A DNA stretch of 64,000 nucleotides, taken from contig NZ_SACP01000020.1 in NCBI RefSeq assembly GCF_004004555.2, forward strand, positions 1-64,000, in the 5' to 3' direction. Origin of the DNA: Methylobacterium oryzihabitans. GTDB taxonomy: Bacteria; Pseudomonadota; Alphaproteobacteria; Rhizobiales; Beijerinckiaceae. The position numbers were made by a program, and so were the translations under genes. Below are positions 46,628 to 55,684 of this stretch, piece after piece. Positions within the stretch are counted from its first letter, which is position 1. The number at the start of each line of letters is the position of its first letter. The notes under the pieces were generated by a model, which was not told the origin of the DNA, searched no databases, and worked only from the letters and a program-made list of their open reading frames with translations.

Positions 46628-47908
46628 TCAGGAGCGGGCGCCGAAGGCCGGCACCGGCCAGGCCGGCTTGGTGTCGGGGGCGCGGCTCGCCGCCGGCCAC
46701 ACCGTGCGGCGCTGGCCGTTCAGGTTCTGCGAGATCGCACCATGCGCGAAGGTGTTCTGGCCCTGCTCGTCGAACTTGATGCGCTGGTAGCCGACATACA
46801 TCGCCGGGCCGGACGTGAGGTCGGTCGCCGCGATGGCGTCGCGCAGGGCCTGCCGGTCGGCGCTGCGGGCCCGCTCCAGGGCGTCGCGGATGACGTACAT
46901 CACCGAGAAGCCCTGCGCCCCGTAGGCGCTCATGCCGTAGCCGAGCGTGTCGCGGAACCGCTTCTCGACGTCGACGAACTCGGGCAGCGGCTCGCCCTGG
47001 AGGGCGTCGACCTGCCGGTCCTCCTGCACGAAGTAGTAGGCGACGGCCTTGGGCGAGACCGCCTTGTAGAACGACGGGTCCTCGGTGCCGCCACCGACCG
47101 AGTGCAGGCCGAAGGGCAGGTTGAGCTGCTGCTCGAAGAGCTGGCGCGACAGCAGCAGATGGTCGGGGGTGTAGAAGGCGGCGATCAGCGCGTCGGGCCT
47201 GGCGGCGCGGATCTTGAGGAGCTGGGCCGAGAAGTCGACCTGGTTGGGCGGCGCGGCCTCGTCGAGGACGAGGGTGTAGCCGCGCTCCTTGGCGAGCTTG
47301 CGCACGTTGGCGGCGTGCGAGCGGCCCCAGTCCGAGCCCTCGTAGAAGATCGCCAGGGTCTTGGGGCCCTGCCCCGTCTCCGTCTTGAGCATGTCGATGG
47401 CGTCGAGCTGCTCGCGGGCGTCGTAGGTCGCCTTGTTGTTGATGCGGAAGACGTACTTGAAGTTCCGCTCGGTGATCTCGTCCTTCACCGCCCCCATCAC
47501 GATCCAGGGCGTCTTGTAGCGCTCGGCCAGTTCGGTGGCCGGGAAGGTGACGGCGCTGTTGAAGGCGCCGCCGATCACCGCGACGTTCTCGCGCTGGATC
47601 AGCCGCTCGGTCTCCGACGAGCCGATGTCGGGCTTCGACTGCGAATCGGCGAAGACGAGCTTGAGCTTGGCGCCGCCCATCGCCTTGATCCCGCCGGCGG
47701 CGTTGATCTGGTCGACGGCGATCTGCACGCCGGTGCGGGCCTGCTGGCCGATGGCGGCCGAGCCGCCGCTGAGCGGCAGCACCCAGCCGACCGGGATCTC
47801 GGCCTGGGCCAGGGCTCCGGTGGCGAAGCCTCCGGTGGCGAAGGCCGTGGCGGAGAGCGCGAGGGCGCCGCGCACCAGGACCGCGCGTCGCGACAACGTG
47901 GTCGTCAT
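46628..47908 (-). CDS. Liv-type ABC transporter substrate-binding protein
   Basis: 426 residues, periplasmic. The front TTTLSRRAVLVRGALALSATAFATG has a twin Arg and a long hydrophobic run, so it may be Tat- or Sec-exported. The type-1 periplasmic fold is clear: GWVLPLSGGSAAIGQQARTGVQIAVDQIN, NVAVIGGAFNSAVT, FRINNKATYDAREQL, YGAQGFSVMYVIRDAL. Liv-type proteins of this branch often bind carboxylic acids, amides or aromatic acids rather than leucine. First gene of the importer run. Confidence 0.9.
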   Translation of the reverse strand: MTTTLSRRAVLVRGALALSATAFATGGFATGALAQAEIPVGWVLPLSGGSAAIGQQARTGVQIAVDQINAAGGIKAMGGAKLKLVFADSQSKPDIGSSETERLIQRENVAVIGGAFNSAVTFPATELAERYKTPWIVMGAVKDEITERNFKYVFRINNKATYDAREQLDAIDMLKTETGQGPKTLAIFYEGSDWGRSHAANVRKLAKERGYTLVLDEAAPPNQVDFSAQLLKIRAARPDALIAAFYTPDHLLLSRQLFEQQLNLPFGLHSVGGGTEDPSFYKAVSPKAVAYYFVQEDRQVDALQGEPLPEFVDVEKRFRDTLGYGMSAYGAQGFSVMYVIRDALERARSADRQALRDAIAATDLTSGPAMYVGYQRIKFDEQGQNTFAHGAISQNLNGQRRTVWPAASRAPDTKPAWPVPAFGARS

Positions 47909-48024
47909 CGGGCTTTTCCTCCTGATTGTCCTTGGCGGGCCGCTCGGGCGGCCTCTTGACGGTCAGCTTCGAAGACGCGCCGGACCTCCGCAAGGCGGGT
48001 CCTGGGCTGGTGGAAAGACCACTG

Positions 48025-49608
48025 TCACGCGGCCGGCTCCTCGGCGAAGCGCGCCCGCAGCGCGGTCTTCAGCACCTTGCCCATCGGGTTCTTCGGCAAT
48101 TCGTCGAGGACGAGCCAGCGGCGCGGGCGGGCGTAGTCGGCCAGCCGCTCGGCGCAGAAGGCGGCGAGCGCCGCGGTGTCGAGGCGGCCGGGCTCGCGCG
48201 GCACCACGCAGGCGGCGACGTCCTCGCCGAGGCCCGGATGCGGGACCGCGATCACCGCCGCCTCGCGCACGTCCGGATGCCGGTAGAGCACCTCCTCGAC
48301 CGCCACCGAGGCGACCTTCAGGCCGCCGCGGTTGATGACGTCCTTGCGCCGGTCGGTGAAGTACAGGAAGCCGTCGGCGTCGAGATGGCCGACGTCGCCG
48401 GTGCGGATGCCGCCCTGCACGAAGGCCTCGGCGGTGGCGGCGGGGTTGCGGAAGTAGCCCCTGGCGACACCCGGGCCGCGAAGCAGGATCTCGCCGGTCT
48501 CGCCGGGTCCCAGCGGCGCGCCCGCCTCGTCGACGATCGTCACCGCGCAATGGGGCATCGCGCTGCCGATCGAGCCGAGCTTGTCCTCCATCAGCGCCGG
48601 TTCGAGCCGCGTGCCGCTCGGGCCGCTCTCGGTCATGCCGTAGATCTGCACCTGCTCGACATGGGGCCAGTGCGCGGCGAGCCGGCGGATCACGTCCGGC
48701 GGCATCGCCGAGCCGCCGTAGCCGATCCGGCGCAGGCTCGACACGTCGGTGGGGCGCACGGCGAACTCCTCCATCAGGAAATGCACCACGGACGGGACCC
48801 CGTGGTAGAAGGTCGTGCGCTCGGAGGCGATCAGGCGCAGGCGGCCGCGGTTGTCGAGCGGCTCCTCCAGCACGAGGCCGGCGCCGGCGATCCAGCACGA
48901 CATCGCCCCGAGGTTGAGCGGCGAACTGGTGAAGAACGGCCAGCCGCCCTGGTAGAGGTCTTCGGCCCGCAGGCCCAGCGCCTCGCCGCAGGCGAGCCCG
49001 GCGCCGAGCATCGTGGCGTGGCTGTGCATCACCGCCTTGGAGCGCGCGGTGGTGCCCGAGGTGAACAGCAGGCAGCCGAGGCGGTCGGGGTCCGGATCCT
49101 CCGCGGGCGCGGCGCCGAACTCCCCGGCCAGGGGCTCGGGCCACAGCTCGGCGCCCGCCGGCGCCCCCTCCCCGGCCGCGGGCGGCCCGACCACGAGGGG
49201 GCGGACGGCCGGGGCGAGCCGGGCGAGCCGGGCCGCCCCGGCGGCCGTGCAGGCGATCGCCGCCGGCTCGGCGAGGGCGAGGGCGTGCCCGAGCTCCTCG
49301 TCGGCGGCGCGGGTGTTGAACGGCACCACGGCGGCGCCGATCCGCAGGGCGCCGAGGGCGGTGAGCAGGCATTCCCGCCCGGCCTCGTTGCCGAGGAGCA
49401 CGCCGATCCGGTCGCCCGTCCGCAGGCCGAGGGCGTGGAAGCCCGCCGCCACCGCGTCCATCCGCTGCACGAGCTGGCCGTAGGTGAGCCGGTCGCGCCA
49501 GCCGCCCGCCGCGTGGGCCGAGAGCGCGAGGCCGGTGCCGCCCTCCCGCGCTCGCCGGCGAAGGAGCTGCGGCACGGTCAGGGACAGGAGGGAGGACGGA
49601 TCGGTCAT
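48025..49608 (-). CDS. Acyl-CoA synthetase / AMP-dependent ligase
   Basis: 527 residues of the ANL superfamily, making acyl-CoA from a carboxylic acid, ATP and CoA. ATP loop CLLFTSGTTARSKAVMHSH (the usual Gly-x-Pro-Lys-Gly is Arg-Ser-Lys-Ala, keeping Lys), then QIYGMTESGPSG, TGDVGHLDADGFLYFTDRRKD, and the C-terminal catalytic Lys in LPKNPMGKVLK. The chain specificity is unknown; cyclic or branched acids are likely from the context. A palindromic repeat lies 18 bases upstream of the ATG. 116 bases beyond it is the binding-protein gene on the same strand. Confidence 0.9.
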   Translation of the reverse strand: MTDPSSLLSLTVPQLLRRRAREGGTGLALSAHAAGGWRDRLTYGQLVQRMDAVAAGFHALGLRTGDRIGVLLGNEAGRECLLTALGALRIGAAVVPFNTRAADEELGHALALAEPAAIACTAAGAARLARLAPAVRPLVVGPPAAGEGAPAGAELWPEPLAGEFGAAPAEDPDPDRLGCLLFTSGTTARSKAVMHSHATMLGAGLACGEALGLRAEDLYQGGWPFFTSSPLNLGAMSCWIAGAGLVLEEPLDNRGRLRLIASERTTFYHGVPSVVHFLMEEFAVRPTDVSSLRRIGYGGSAMPPDVIRRLAAHWPHVEQVQIYGMTESGPSGTRLEPALMEDKLGSIGSAMPHCAVTIVDEAGAPLGPGETGEILLRGPGVARGYFRNPAATAEAFVQGGIRTGDVGHLDADGFLYFTDRRKDVINRGGLKVASVAVEEVLYRHPDVREAAVIAVPHPGLGEDVAACVVPREPGRLDTAALAAFCAERLADYARPRRWLVLDELPKNPMGKVLKTALRARFAEEPAA

Positions 49609-49625
49609 CGGGCGGGCGCTCCGCG

Positions 49626-49665
49626 TCTCAGCAGATTTCGCGAACGTGGCTGCCGGTTCTGCGAC
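49626..49665 (-). repeat. Dispersed palindromic repeat, family 2, copy 2
   Basis: Read on the minus strand it matches 34 of 40 bases of 18215-18254, including GGCAGCC and GCGAAATCTGCT. The palindrome TCGCAGAA ... TTCGCGA is less perfect than in copy 1. It lies just upstream of the acyl-CoA ligase start. Confidence 0.75.
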
Positions 49666-49812
49666 ACAACAGGAATCCAGCCGGGCGCCATCTCGCCCGC
49701 CGCGGGCGCGTCCCGTCAAAGCCCGGTTTGGTCTCGTCGCCGGACCATTGAGCCGATTGCCGGGCGCCGCCCCGGGCCGCCATGGAGGGGCGGACGACCC
49801 GGGAGGCAGGAC

Positions 49813-50787
49813 GTGCGCGCCATCGAGATGCGGATCGACGCCCATGGCGGCCCCGAGCGGCTCGCCCCCGTCGCGGTCGCGCTGCCGCCGCCGGGCGAGG
49901 GGCAGGTCCTGCTGCGCCAGACCGCGGTCGGGGTGAACTTCATCGACACCTATCACCGCCGCGGCGTGTTCCCGATCCCGGCGCTCCCCGGCGCCATTGG
50001 CGTCGAGGCGGCCGGGATCGTCGAGGCGGCCGGCCCGGGGGTGGCGCTGCGGCCCGGCGACCGGGTCGCCTATGCCGGCCCGCCGGTCGGCAGCTACGCC
50101 AGCGCCCGGGTGATCGACGCCGCCCGCCTCGTGCGGATCCCGGACGGGATCCGGGACGAGGCCGCCGCCCTGATGCTCAAGGGCATGACCGCCCACATGC
50201 TGTTCACCCGCGTGCGCCCCCTGCGCCCCGGCGACGCGGTGCTGGTCCACGCGGCGGCGGGCGGACTCGGCGTGCTGCTGGCGCAATGGGCGCGGGCCGC
50301 GGGCGCCCGGGTCATCGGCACGGTCGGCTCGCCGGCCAAGGCCGAGGTCGCCCGGGCAGCCGGGTGCGAGGCGGTGATCCTCCACCGCGAGCGGGACTTC
50401 GTCGCCGAGACGCTGCGGCTGACCGACGGCGCGGGCGTCGACGTCGTCTGCGAGGGCATCGGCGGGGACGTGCTCGCCCGCTCCCTCGACTGCCTGAGGC
50501 CGTTCGGCACCGCGATCAACCTCGGGCAGGCGGGCGAGGCGCTGGCGTCGGTCGATCTCGCGCGGCTCGGGCCGCAGCGGTCGCTGTCGGTGAGCGTGCC
50601 CGGCGTGTTCGCGCACCTGCGCACCCTGCCCGACCTCCAGGCGGGGGCCGACGCGATGTTCGCGATGGTGGAGCGGGGCGACCTGCGCCCGGCGATCGGC
50701 CTGCTCGCGCCGCTCGCCGATGCCGGCGCGGTCCACCGCCGGCTCGAGGCCGGCGACACGACCGGCGCCACCGTGCTGCTGCCGTGA
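49813..50787 (+). CDS. Quinone oxidoreductase, MDR family
   Basis: 324 residues. Front: EMRIDAHGGPERLAPVAVALPPP, then VNFIDTYHRRGVFPIPALPGAIG; Rossmann motif VHAAAGGLGVLLAQWARAAGA. No zinc Cys. The GTG start at 49813 has GGGAGG seven bases upstream. Divergent from the acyl-CoA ligase. NADPH-dependent quinone or enone reduction, cytosolic; link to the acyl-CoA genes is by position only. Confidence 0.88.
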   Translation: MRAIEMRIDAHGGPERLAPVAVALPPPGEGQVLLRQTAVGVNFIDTYHRRGVFPIPALPGAIGVEAAGIVEAAGPGVALRPGDRVAYAGPPVGSYASARVIDAARLVRIPDGIRDEAAALMLKGMTAHMLFTRVRPLRPGDAVLVHAAAGGLGVLLAQWARAAGARVIGTVGSPAKAEVARAAGCEAVILHRERDFVAETLRLTDGAGVDVVCEGIGGDVLARSLDCLRPFGTAINLGQAGEALASVDLARLGPQRSLSVSVPGVFAHLRTLPDLQAGADAMFAMVERGDLRPAIGLLAPLADAGAVHRRLEAGDTTGATVLLP

Positions 50788-50870
50788 CCGGCGATTGGTC
50801 TTGAAGCAGGGCCAGCCCCGGCCTTGTCGCGCCGGGGCCCGGCGGCGAACCTCGGGACACCGAGCACGGA

Positions 50871-52049
50871 GTGAACGGACGCGTGGACGCCTTCCTCACC
50901 GACGACGAGCGGGCCTTCCGGGCCGAGATCCGGGCGGCGATCCGCGCGATGCTGCCGCCGGACCTCGCCCGCCGGACCCGCGAGGGCATCCACCTGTCGC
51001 GCGAGGACATGGCGCGCTGGAACCGGATCCTCGATGCCCGCGGCTGGGCCGCCCACCACTGGCCCGCCTCCGCCGGCGGGCCGGGCTGGACGCCGATCCA
51101 GCGCTTCCTGTTCGAGGCCGAATGCGCGGCGGCCGACGCGCCGCCGCTCAGCGTGTTCGGGATCTACCTCGTCGGGCCGACGCTCGTCGCGTTCGGCTCG
51201 CAGGCCCAGCAGGACCGCTACCTGCCGGCGATCCGCTCGGGCGCCGAGTTCTGGTGCCAGGGCTACTCGGAGCCCGAGGCCGGCTCCGACCTCGCCTCGC
51301 TGCGCACCACCGCCCGCCGGGTCGAGGGCGGCTGGGTCGTCACCGGGCAGAAGGCGTGGACGACGGAAGGGCACTTCGCCGACCTGATGATCTGCCTCGC
51401 CCGCACCAACCGGGAGGCCAAGCCCCAGGCCGGGCTGTCGCTGTTCGTCGTCGACATGCGGGCGCCGGGCGTCACCATCGCCCCGGTGGTGACGATCGAC
51501 GGCGGCCACAGCGTCAACTCGGTGTTCCTCGACGAGGTCCGGGTGCCCGACGACGCGCTGATCGGCGAGGTCGACCGCGGCTGGGGCTACGCCAAGTTCC
51601 TGCTCGCCCACGAGCGCACCAACAACGCCCAGGTCCACCGCTCGCGCCGCGAGTTCGAGCGGCTGAAGGCGCTGGCGGCCGCCCGCCCCGGGCCGGACGG
51701 GGCGGTCCTCGACGACCCGGCCGTCCGGCGCCGCTTCGCGGTGGTCGAGGCGCACCTCGCCGGCCTCGAGGCGACGGTGCTGCGCGTCCTCGTCGACCAG
51801 ACCGAGGGCCGCGAGCCCGGGCCGGAGGCGTCGATCGTCAAGGTGATCGGCTCGCGGCTCCAGCAGGCGATCAGCGAGCTGGCGATGGACGTGATCGGCG
51901 AGGACGCCCTGACGATGCCCGACGCCGCCGGCGGCGAGGTCGCGGGCTGGACCGAGCGGCACCTCTTCCGGCGGGTGGTCACCATCTACGCCGGCTCGAA
52001 CGAGATCCAGAAGACCATCATCGCCCGCGCCACGCTGGGCCTGCGCTGA
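50871..52049 (+). CDS. Acyl-CoA dehydrogenase, larger subunit type
   Basis: 392 residues, FAD-dependent. Motifs: QGYSEPEAGSDLASLRTTA (FAD/substrate region), TGQKAWTTEG, and VTIYAGSNEIQKTIIARATLGL at the end. The position of the catalytic Glu of medium-chain enzymes (Tyr-Glu-Gly) is Ala here (IYAGS), so the base must be elsewhere, as in some two-subunit dehydrogenases. GTG 50871 or 50883 may start it; the second has a better-spaced GGAG. The next gene encodes a second, shorter dehydrogenase. Confidence 0.9.
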   Translation: MNGRVDAFLTDDERAFRAEIRAAIRAMLPPDLARRTREGIHLSREDMARWNRILDARGWAAHHWPASAGGPGWTPIQRFLFEAECAAADAPPLSVFGIYLVGPTLVAFGSQAQQDRYLPAIRSGAEFWCQGYSEPEAGSDLASLRTTARRVEGGWVVTGQKAWTTEGHFADLMICLARTNREAKPQAGLSLFVVDMRAPGVTIAPVVTIDGGHSVNSVFLDEVRVPDDALIGEVDRGWGYAKFLLAHERTNNAQVHRSRREFERLKALAAARPGPDGAVLDDPAVRRRFAVVEAHLAGLEATVLRVLVDQTEGREPGPEASIVKVIGSRLQQAISELAMDVIGEDALTMPDAAGGEVAGWTERHLFRRVVTIYAGSNEIQKTIIARATLGLR

Positions 52050-52177
52050 TGCGGGCTTCGGACGAGTCGTTCCGAAATCCGCATCGGCCGCCCGCGCGAC
52101 ACTCGAGCGGAGCCGATTTTCGCATCGCGACAGCGACTGCAACGGAGTCGCCGAGCGATCAATCGACAATCGTATGA
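52048..52177. repeat. Two-hairpin intergenic repeat, copy C
   Basis: Module I (52048-52085) pairs GATGCGG..TTCGGA with TCCGAA..CCGCATC; module II runs 52104-52177. In module II a 23-base insert (52131-52153) sits in the hairpin loop and contains its own small hairpin (GCGACT/AGTCGC). The upstream gene's TGA stop lies at the left end and a candidate ATG of the next gene lies in the right end. Confidence 0.85.
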
Positions 52178-53304
52178 GTGCTGACATGCGGCGATCACCG
52201 GACCAACGCGACGACGACCTGATGCTGCGCGAGGGCGCCCGCCGCTTCCTGGAGGAGCGCTGCCCGTGGACGCCCACCCTGCCCTCCCCGGGCGAGGAGG
52301 ACGCGGTCCGGCGCGAGATGGCCGGGCTCGGCTGGTTCGCCATGGGGCTGCCGGAGGAGTTCGGCGGCGGCGGCGCGGACGCGCTCCAGGCCCTCGCCCT
52401 CGTCGAGGAGGCGGGCCGGGTGCTGCTGCGGCGCTCGCTCGCCGCCGACGTGCTGGTGGTGCCGCGGCTGATGCGCCGCGGCTTCGCGGGCCTGACCGCC
52501 CTCGCCCCCGGCCTCGCCGCCGGCGCGGTGCGCTTCGCCCTCGTCTCCGGCGATCCCGCGGCCGGGGGCCTGAGCGTCGCGCCCGGTCGCGAGGGGGTGC
52601 GGCTGCGCGGCGGCGGCGGCCTCGCGCTCGATGCCGGCGCCGCGACCCACTGGCTCGTCGCCGCGGGCGAGGGCTCGCCGAACGGCGCGGCGCTGCTGTG
52701 CGTGGAAGCGCGCCCGGTTCCCGAGCGGCGCCTGATCGACGGGCGCCGCGGCGCCGTCCCGCCCCTCGACGGGCTCGACCTGCCCGCCGGCGCGGTGCTC
52801 GCCACCGGGCACGACGCGCTGGCGGCGATCGACGAGATCCGCGACTGCGCCGCCGCGGCCCTGGTGGCCGACGCCTACGGGGCCCTCGCCGCCGGCCTCG
52901 ACCTCACGGTCGGCTACCTCAACCAGCGCCGGCAGTTCGGCCAGACGCTCGGGTCGTTCCAGGCGGTCCAGCACCTCATGGCCGAGGCGTTCTGCGACCT
53001 CGAGACCCTGCGCTCGCTGATGCTGTGGAGCGCGGCGTCCCTCGACGGCGCGCCGGCGGAGCGGCGGCGGGCGGCGGCCTCGGCCCGGGTGGTGCTCGGC
53101 CGCGAGGGCCTGGCCGCGGCCTCGCGCCTGATCCAGGCGAGCGGCGGCATCGCCATGACCGAGGAGTACCGGGTCGGCCACGTCTACAAGCGCCTCCAGG
53201 TCGCCGCCGGGATCGACGGCGGCACCGAGGCCCGGATCAGGCAGCTCGCGACAGACACCCTGTCGCCGAAGGGGAGACCGGACGATGAGGCAAGTGCCGC
53301 TTGA
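52174..53304 (+). CDS. Acyl-CoA dehydrogenase, smaller subunit type
   Basis: 376 residues. Weak N-terminal half, then the helical C-terminus: YLNQRRQFGQTLGSFQAVQHLMAEAFCDLE and QASGGIAMTEEYRVGHVYKRL. Compared with the larger partner, the FAD-binding middle is diverged. Adjacent large/small pairs like this (PimC/PimD, ChsE1/ChsE2) form heteromeric dehydrogenases. ATG 52174 is inside the repeat; ATG 52186 is an alternative. Overlaps the enoyl-CoA hydratase gene by 20 bases. Confidence 0.85.
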   Translation: MSADMRRSPDQRDDDLMLREGARRFLEERCPWTPTLPSPGEEDAVRREMAGLGWFAMGLPEEFGGGGADALQALALVEEAGRVLLRRSLAADVLVVPRLMRRGFAGLTALAPGLAAGAVRFALVSGDPAAGGLSVAPGREGVRLRGGGGLALDAGAATHWLVAAGEGSPNGAALLCVEARPVPERRLIDGRRGAVPPLDGLDLPAGAVLATGHDALAAIDEIRDCAAAALVADAYGALAAGLDLTVGYLNQRRQFGQTLGSFQAVQHLMAEAFCDLETLRSLMLWSAASLDGAPAERRRAAASARVVLGREGLAAASRLIQASGGIAMTEEYRVGHVYKRLQVAAGIDGGTEARIRQLATDTLSPKGRPDDEASAA

Positions 53305-54091
53305 GGAGCGCTACGAGACCCTGACGATCACGCGGGAGGGGCGGCTCCTCACCATCACGATGAACCGCCCGGACAGCCTCAACGCCGCCGACGCGCTGCT
53401 GCACGAGGAACTGGCCCACGTCTTCTACGACGTCGCGGTCGACCCCGGCAGCGACGTGATCGTGCTGACCGGCGCCGGGCGGGCGTTCTCGGCCGGCGGC
53501 GACATCCCGTGGATGCAGACCGCGATCGACCGGCCCGAGTCGTTCGAGCAGACGGCGCGCGAGGCCAAGCGCATCGTGTTCTCGATGCTCGACCTCGAGA
53601 AGCCGCTGATCGCCCGGGTCAACGGCCACGCCACCGGCCTCGGCGCGACGCTGGCGCTGTTCTGCGACGTGATCTTCGCCGCCGACACCGCCAGGATCGG
53701 CGATCCCCACGTCTCGATCGGCTTCGTCGCCGGCGACGGCGGCCCGGCGATCTGGCCGCAGCTCATCGGCTACGCCCGCGCCAAGGAATACCTGATGACC
53801 GGCGACCTGCTGCCCGCCCGCAAGGCGGCGGAGATCGGCCTCATCAACCACGCCGTCCCGCCCGAGGAACTCGACGCGGCGGTGGCGGCCTTCACGGCCA
53901 GGCTGCTCGCCGGCGCCACCAAGGCGATCCGCTGGAGCAAGACCGTGACCAACATCGAGCTGAAGCGGATCGTCCACGGCGTCATGGACGCGAGCGTCGC
54001 CTACGAGGCGCTGTCGAACCGCACCGAGGACCACCAGGAGGCGGTCAACGCCTTCCGGGCCCGGCGCAAGCCGGCCTTCACCGGCCGCTGA
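53285..54091 (+). CDS. Enoyl-CoA hydratase/isomerase
   Basis: 268 residues, crotonase fold. The oxyanion-hole segments are AFSAGGDIPWM and NGHATGLGATLALFCDVIFA. The usual catalytic Glu pair is not clear: HVSIGFVAGDGGPAIWPQLIG has Asp-Gly-Gly at the second site. It may hydrate or isomerise the enoyl-CoA made by the upstream dehydrogenases, with which it overlaps. Followed by a shared terminator. Confidence 0.88.
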   Translation: MRQVPLEERYETLTITREGRLLTITMNRPDSLNAADALLHEELAHVFYDVAVDPGSDVIVLTGAGRAFSAGGDIPWMQTAIDRPESFEQTAREAKRIVFSMLDLEKPLIARVNGHATGLGATLALFCDVIFAADTARIGDPHVSIGFVAGDGGPAIWPQLIGYARAKEYLMTGDLLPARKAAEIGLINHAVPPEELDAAVAAFTARLLAGATKAIRWSKTVTNIELKRIVHGVMDASVAYEALSNRTEDHQEAVNAFRARRKPAFTGR

Positions 54092-54097
54092 GGGCCG

Positions 54098-54127
54098 GGG
54101 CCCGTCCGCGGGAATGCGGGCGGGCCC
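54098..54127. terminator. Bidirectional terminator hairpin
   Basis: A 12-base stem with one G-T-type mismatch, GGGCCCGTCCGC (54098-54109) and GCGGGCGGGCCC (54116-54127), in the 42-base gap between the convergent hydratase and regulator genes. Confidence 0.7.
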
Positions 54128-54133
54128 TCCGGA

Positions 54134-55684
54134 TCAGTCCCGCGCCGCGAGGTCGGCCGCCAGGCCGCAGGGCAGCATCTCCCGGTCGGCGTCCAGCATC
54201 GCGTAGCGGTCGCTGAAGGCGCCGCAATGCTCCGCCATCGCCCGGCCGGCCGCCAGCGTGTCGCGGGCCAGGATCGCGGTCACGATCTGGGTATGGTGGC
54301 GCAGCAGCATCGCGTCGCGGCCGCCCCCGATCGCGGGCGTCGTCAGCGAGTAGTCGAAATAGGCGGTCATCAGGTCGCGCAGCACCTCGGTGATGTAGAG
54401 GTGGACGGCGCTGCCCGCCGCCCGCGCGATGGTGAGGTGGAGGCGCAGGTCGAGGTCGATCCGGCGCCGGGCGCTGAGGTGCGAGCGGCCCATCTCGGCC
54501 AGGATGCGGCGCAGGTCGGCGAAGTCGCGGTCGCTGCCGCGCTCGGCGGCGCGGCTCGCGGCCCACACTTCGAGGTAGCCGCGCAGCCGCGACATCGTCT
54601 GGAGGTGGTCGAGATCGGCCGCGGCGAGCGAGGTCAGCGCGTCGACCGCGCGGGTGCCGCAGCGCTCGTCGGCCACCACGATCCCCTCGGCCTTGAGCGC
54701 CGCGAGGGCCTCGCGCACCGAGGCGCGGCTCACGCCGAACAGCGCCGCGAGCCGCCGCTCGCTCAGAAGGCGGGCGCCGTCGCGGGCGTGCCCGGTCGCG
54801 ATCATGCCGGCGATCTCGCGGGTCAGCCGGTCCTTGAGCTGCTCGGGGCTCGCCACCGCGAGGTCGCGCAGGATCGCCTCCTCGCGCGGCGCCCCGGCGC
54901 CCGCCGCCGGCGGGGTCGAGGCGAGGCCGCGCAGGATCGCGGCCCGGCTCGCCAGCGCCGCCTGCGCGGCCGCCGCGTCCCGCCGCGCGAGGGCCGCCGC
55001 GAGGGCGAGGCGCTCGCCGTCGAGCCGGCCGAGCCCGGCCTCGCCCGCGGCCCGCAGGCGGCTGCCGAACAAGCTGCGGATGCCGCGGGCGAGCTGACCG
55101 GTGATCATGGCGTAGATCGGGCTGCCCGACGCCTCGGCGAGGACGAGGCGCAGCCGCAACTCGTCCTCGGCCGGGGCCCGTGTGCCCGGCCCGGCACACG
55201 GTCCCGCGACGGCGTCGGCCGCGCGCGCCAGCGCCGCGTCGGGCGCCCGGCGCAGGAGATGGTCGAGGACGCAGCGGTCGAGGAACGCGACGAAGTCCTG
55301 CAGATCCTCCAGATTCTCCTGGTTCGCCCGGATGAGCGGGATCAGTCGCTCGCTCCGTTCGAGGGAGACGACGCGGGTCCCCGAACCCTGGACGGCCTCG
55401 ATGTAGCCGTCGAGCTTGAGGCGGTCGAGCGCGCTGCGCACGCAGACCCGGCTCGCCGAGGCGGCCTCGGCGATCCGCCGCTCCGGCGGCAGGCGGGCCC
55501 CCGGAGGCAGCCGTCCCGACGCGATCATCTCCAGCATCGCGACGGCGAGCCGGTCGGAGCGCGCCGACTTGGTCTGGGTGCGCAGATCGATGGCCGCGAG
55601 TCGGCCGAAATCGGCGAGGTCCATCGGACAGGCAGATTCCCCGCGAAGAAGCGAGAGTTTGAGCTCCAGCGCCGTGCCCAGCAT
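54134..55684 (-). CDS. Double GntR/FCD transcription regulator (tandem fusion)
   Basis: 516 residues, about twice a normal FadR-type GntR protein (230-260). It holds two complete units: winged helix 1 (about 41-107: AMLEMIASGRLPPGARLPPERRIAE), FCD-like 1 (about 125-255), winged helix 2 (about 280-347: RDGARLLSERRLAALFGVSR) and FCD 2 (about 362-490). FCD 2 keeps the metal-site residues (Asp412, His416, His463/464, His486); FCD 1 lacks them (Arg and Glu instead). The ATG at 55684 follows GGGAGGA by 6-7 bases. It probably controls the nearby acyl-CoA genes. Confidence 0.88.
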   Translation of the reverse strand: MLGTALELKLSLLRGESACPMDLADFGRLAAIDLRTQTKSARSDRLAVAMLEMIASGRLPPGARLPPERRIAEAASASRVCVRSALDRLKLDGYIEAVQGSGTRVVSLERSERLIPLIRANQENLEDLQDFVAFLDRCVLDHLLRRAPDAALARAADAVAGPCAGPGTRAPAEDELRLRLVLAEASGSPIYAMITGQLARGIRSLFGSRLRAAGEAGLGRLDGERLALAAALARRDAAAAQAALASRAAILRGLASTPPAAGAGAPREEAILRDLAVASPEQLKDRLTREIAGMIATGHARDGARLLSERRLAALFGVSRASVREALAALKAEGIVVADERCGTRAVDALTSLAAADLDHLQTMSRLRGYLEVWAASRAAERGSDRDFADLRRILAEMGRSHLSARRRIDLDLRLHLTIARAAGSAVHLYITEVLRDLMTAYFDYSLTTPAIGGGRDAMLLRHHTQIVTAILARDTLAAGRAMAEHCGAFSDRYAMLDADREMLPCGLAADLAARD

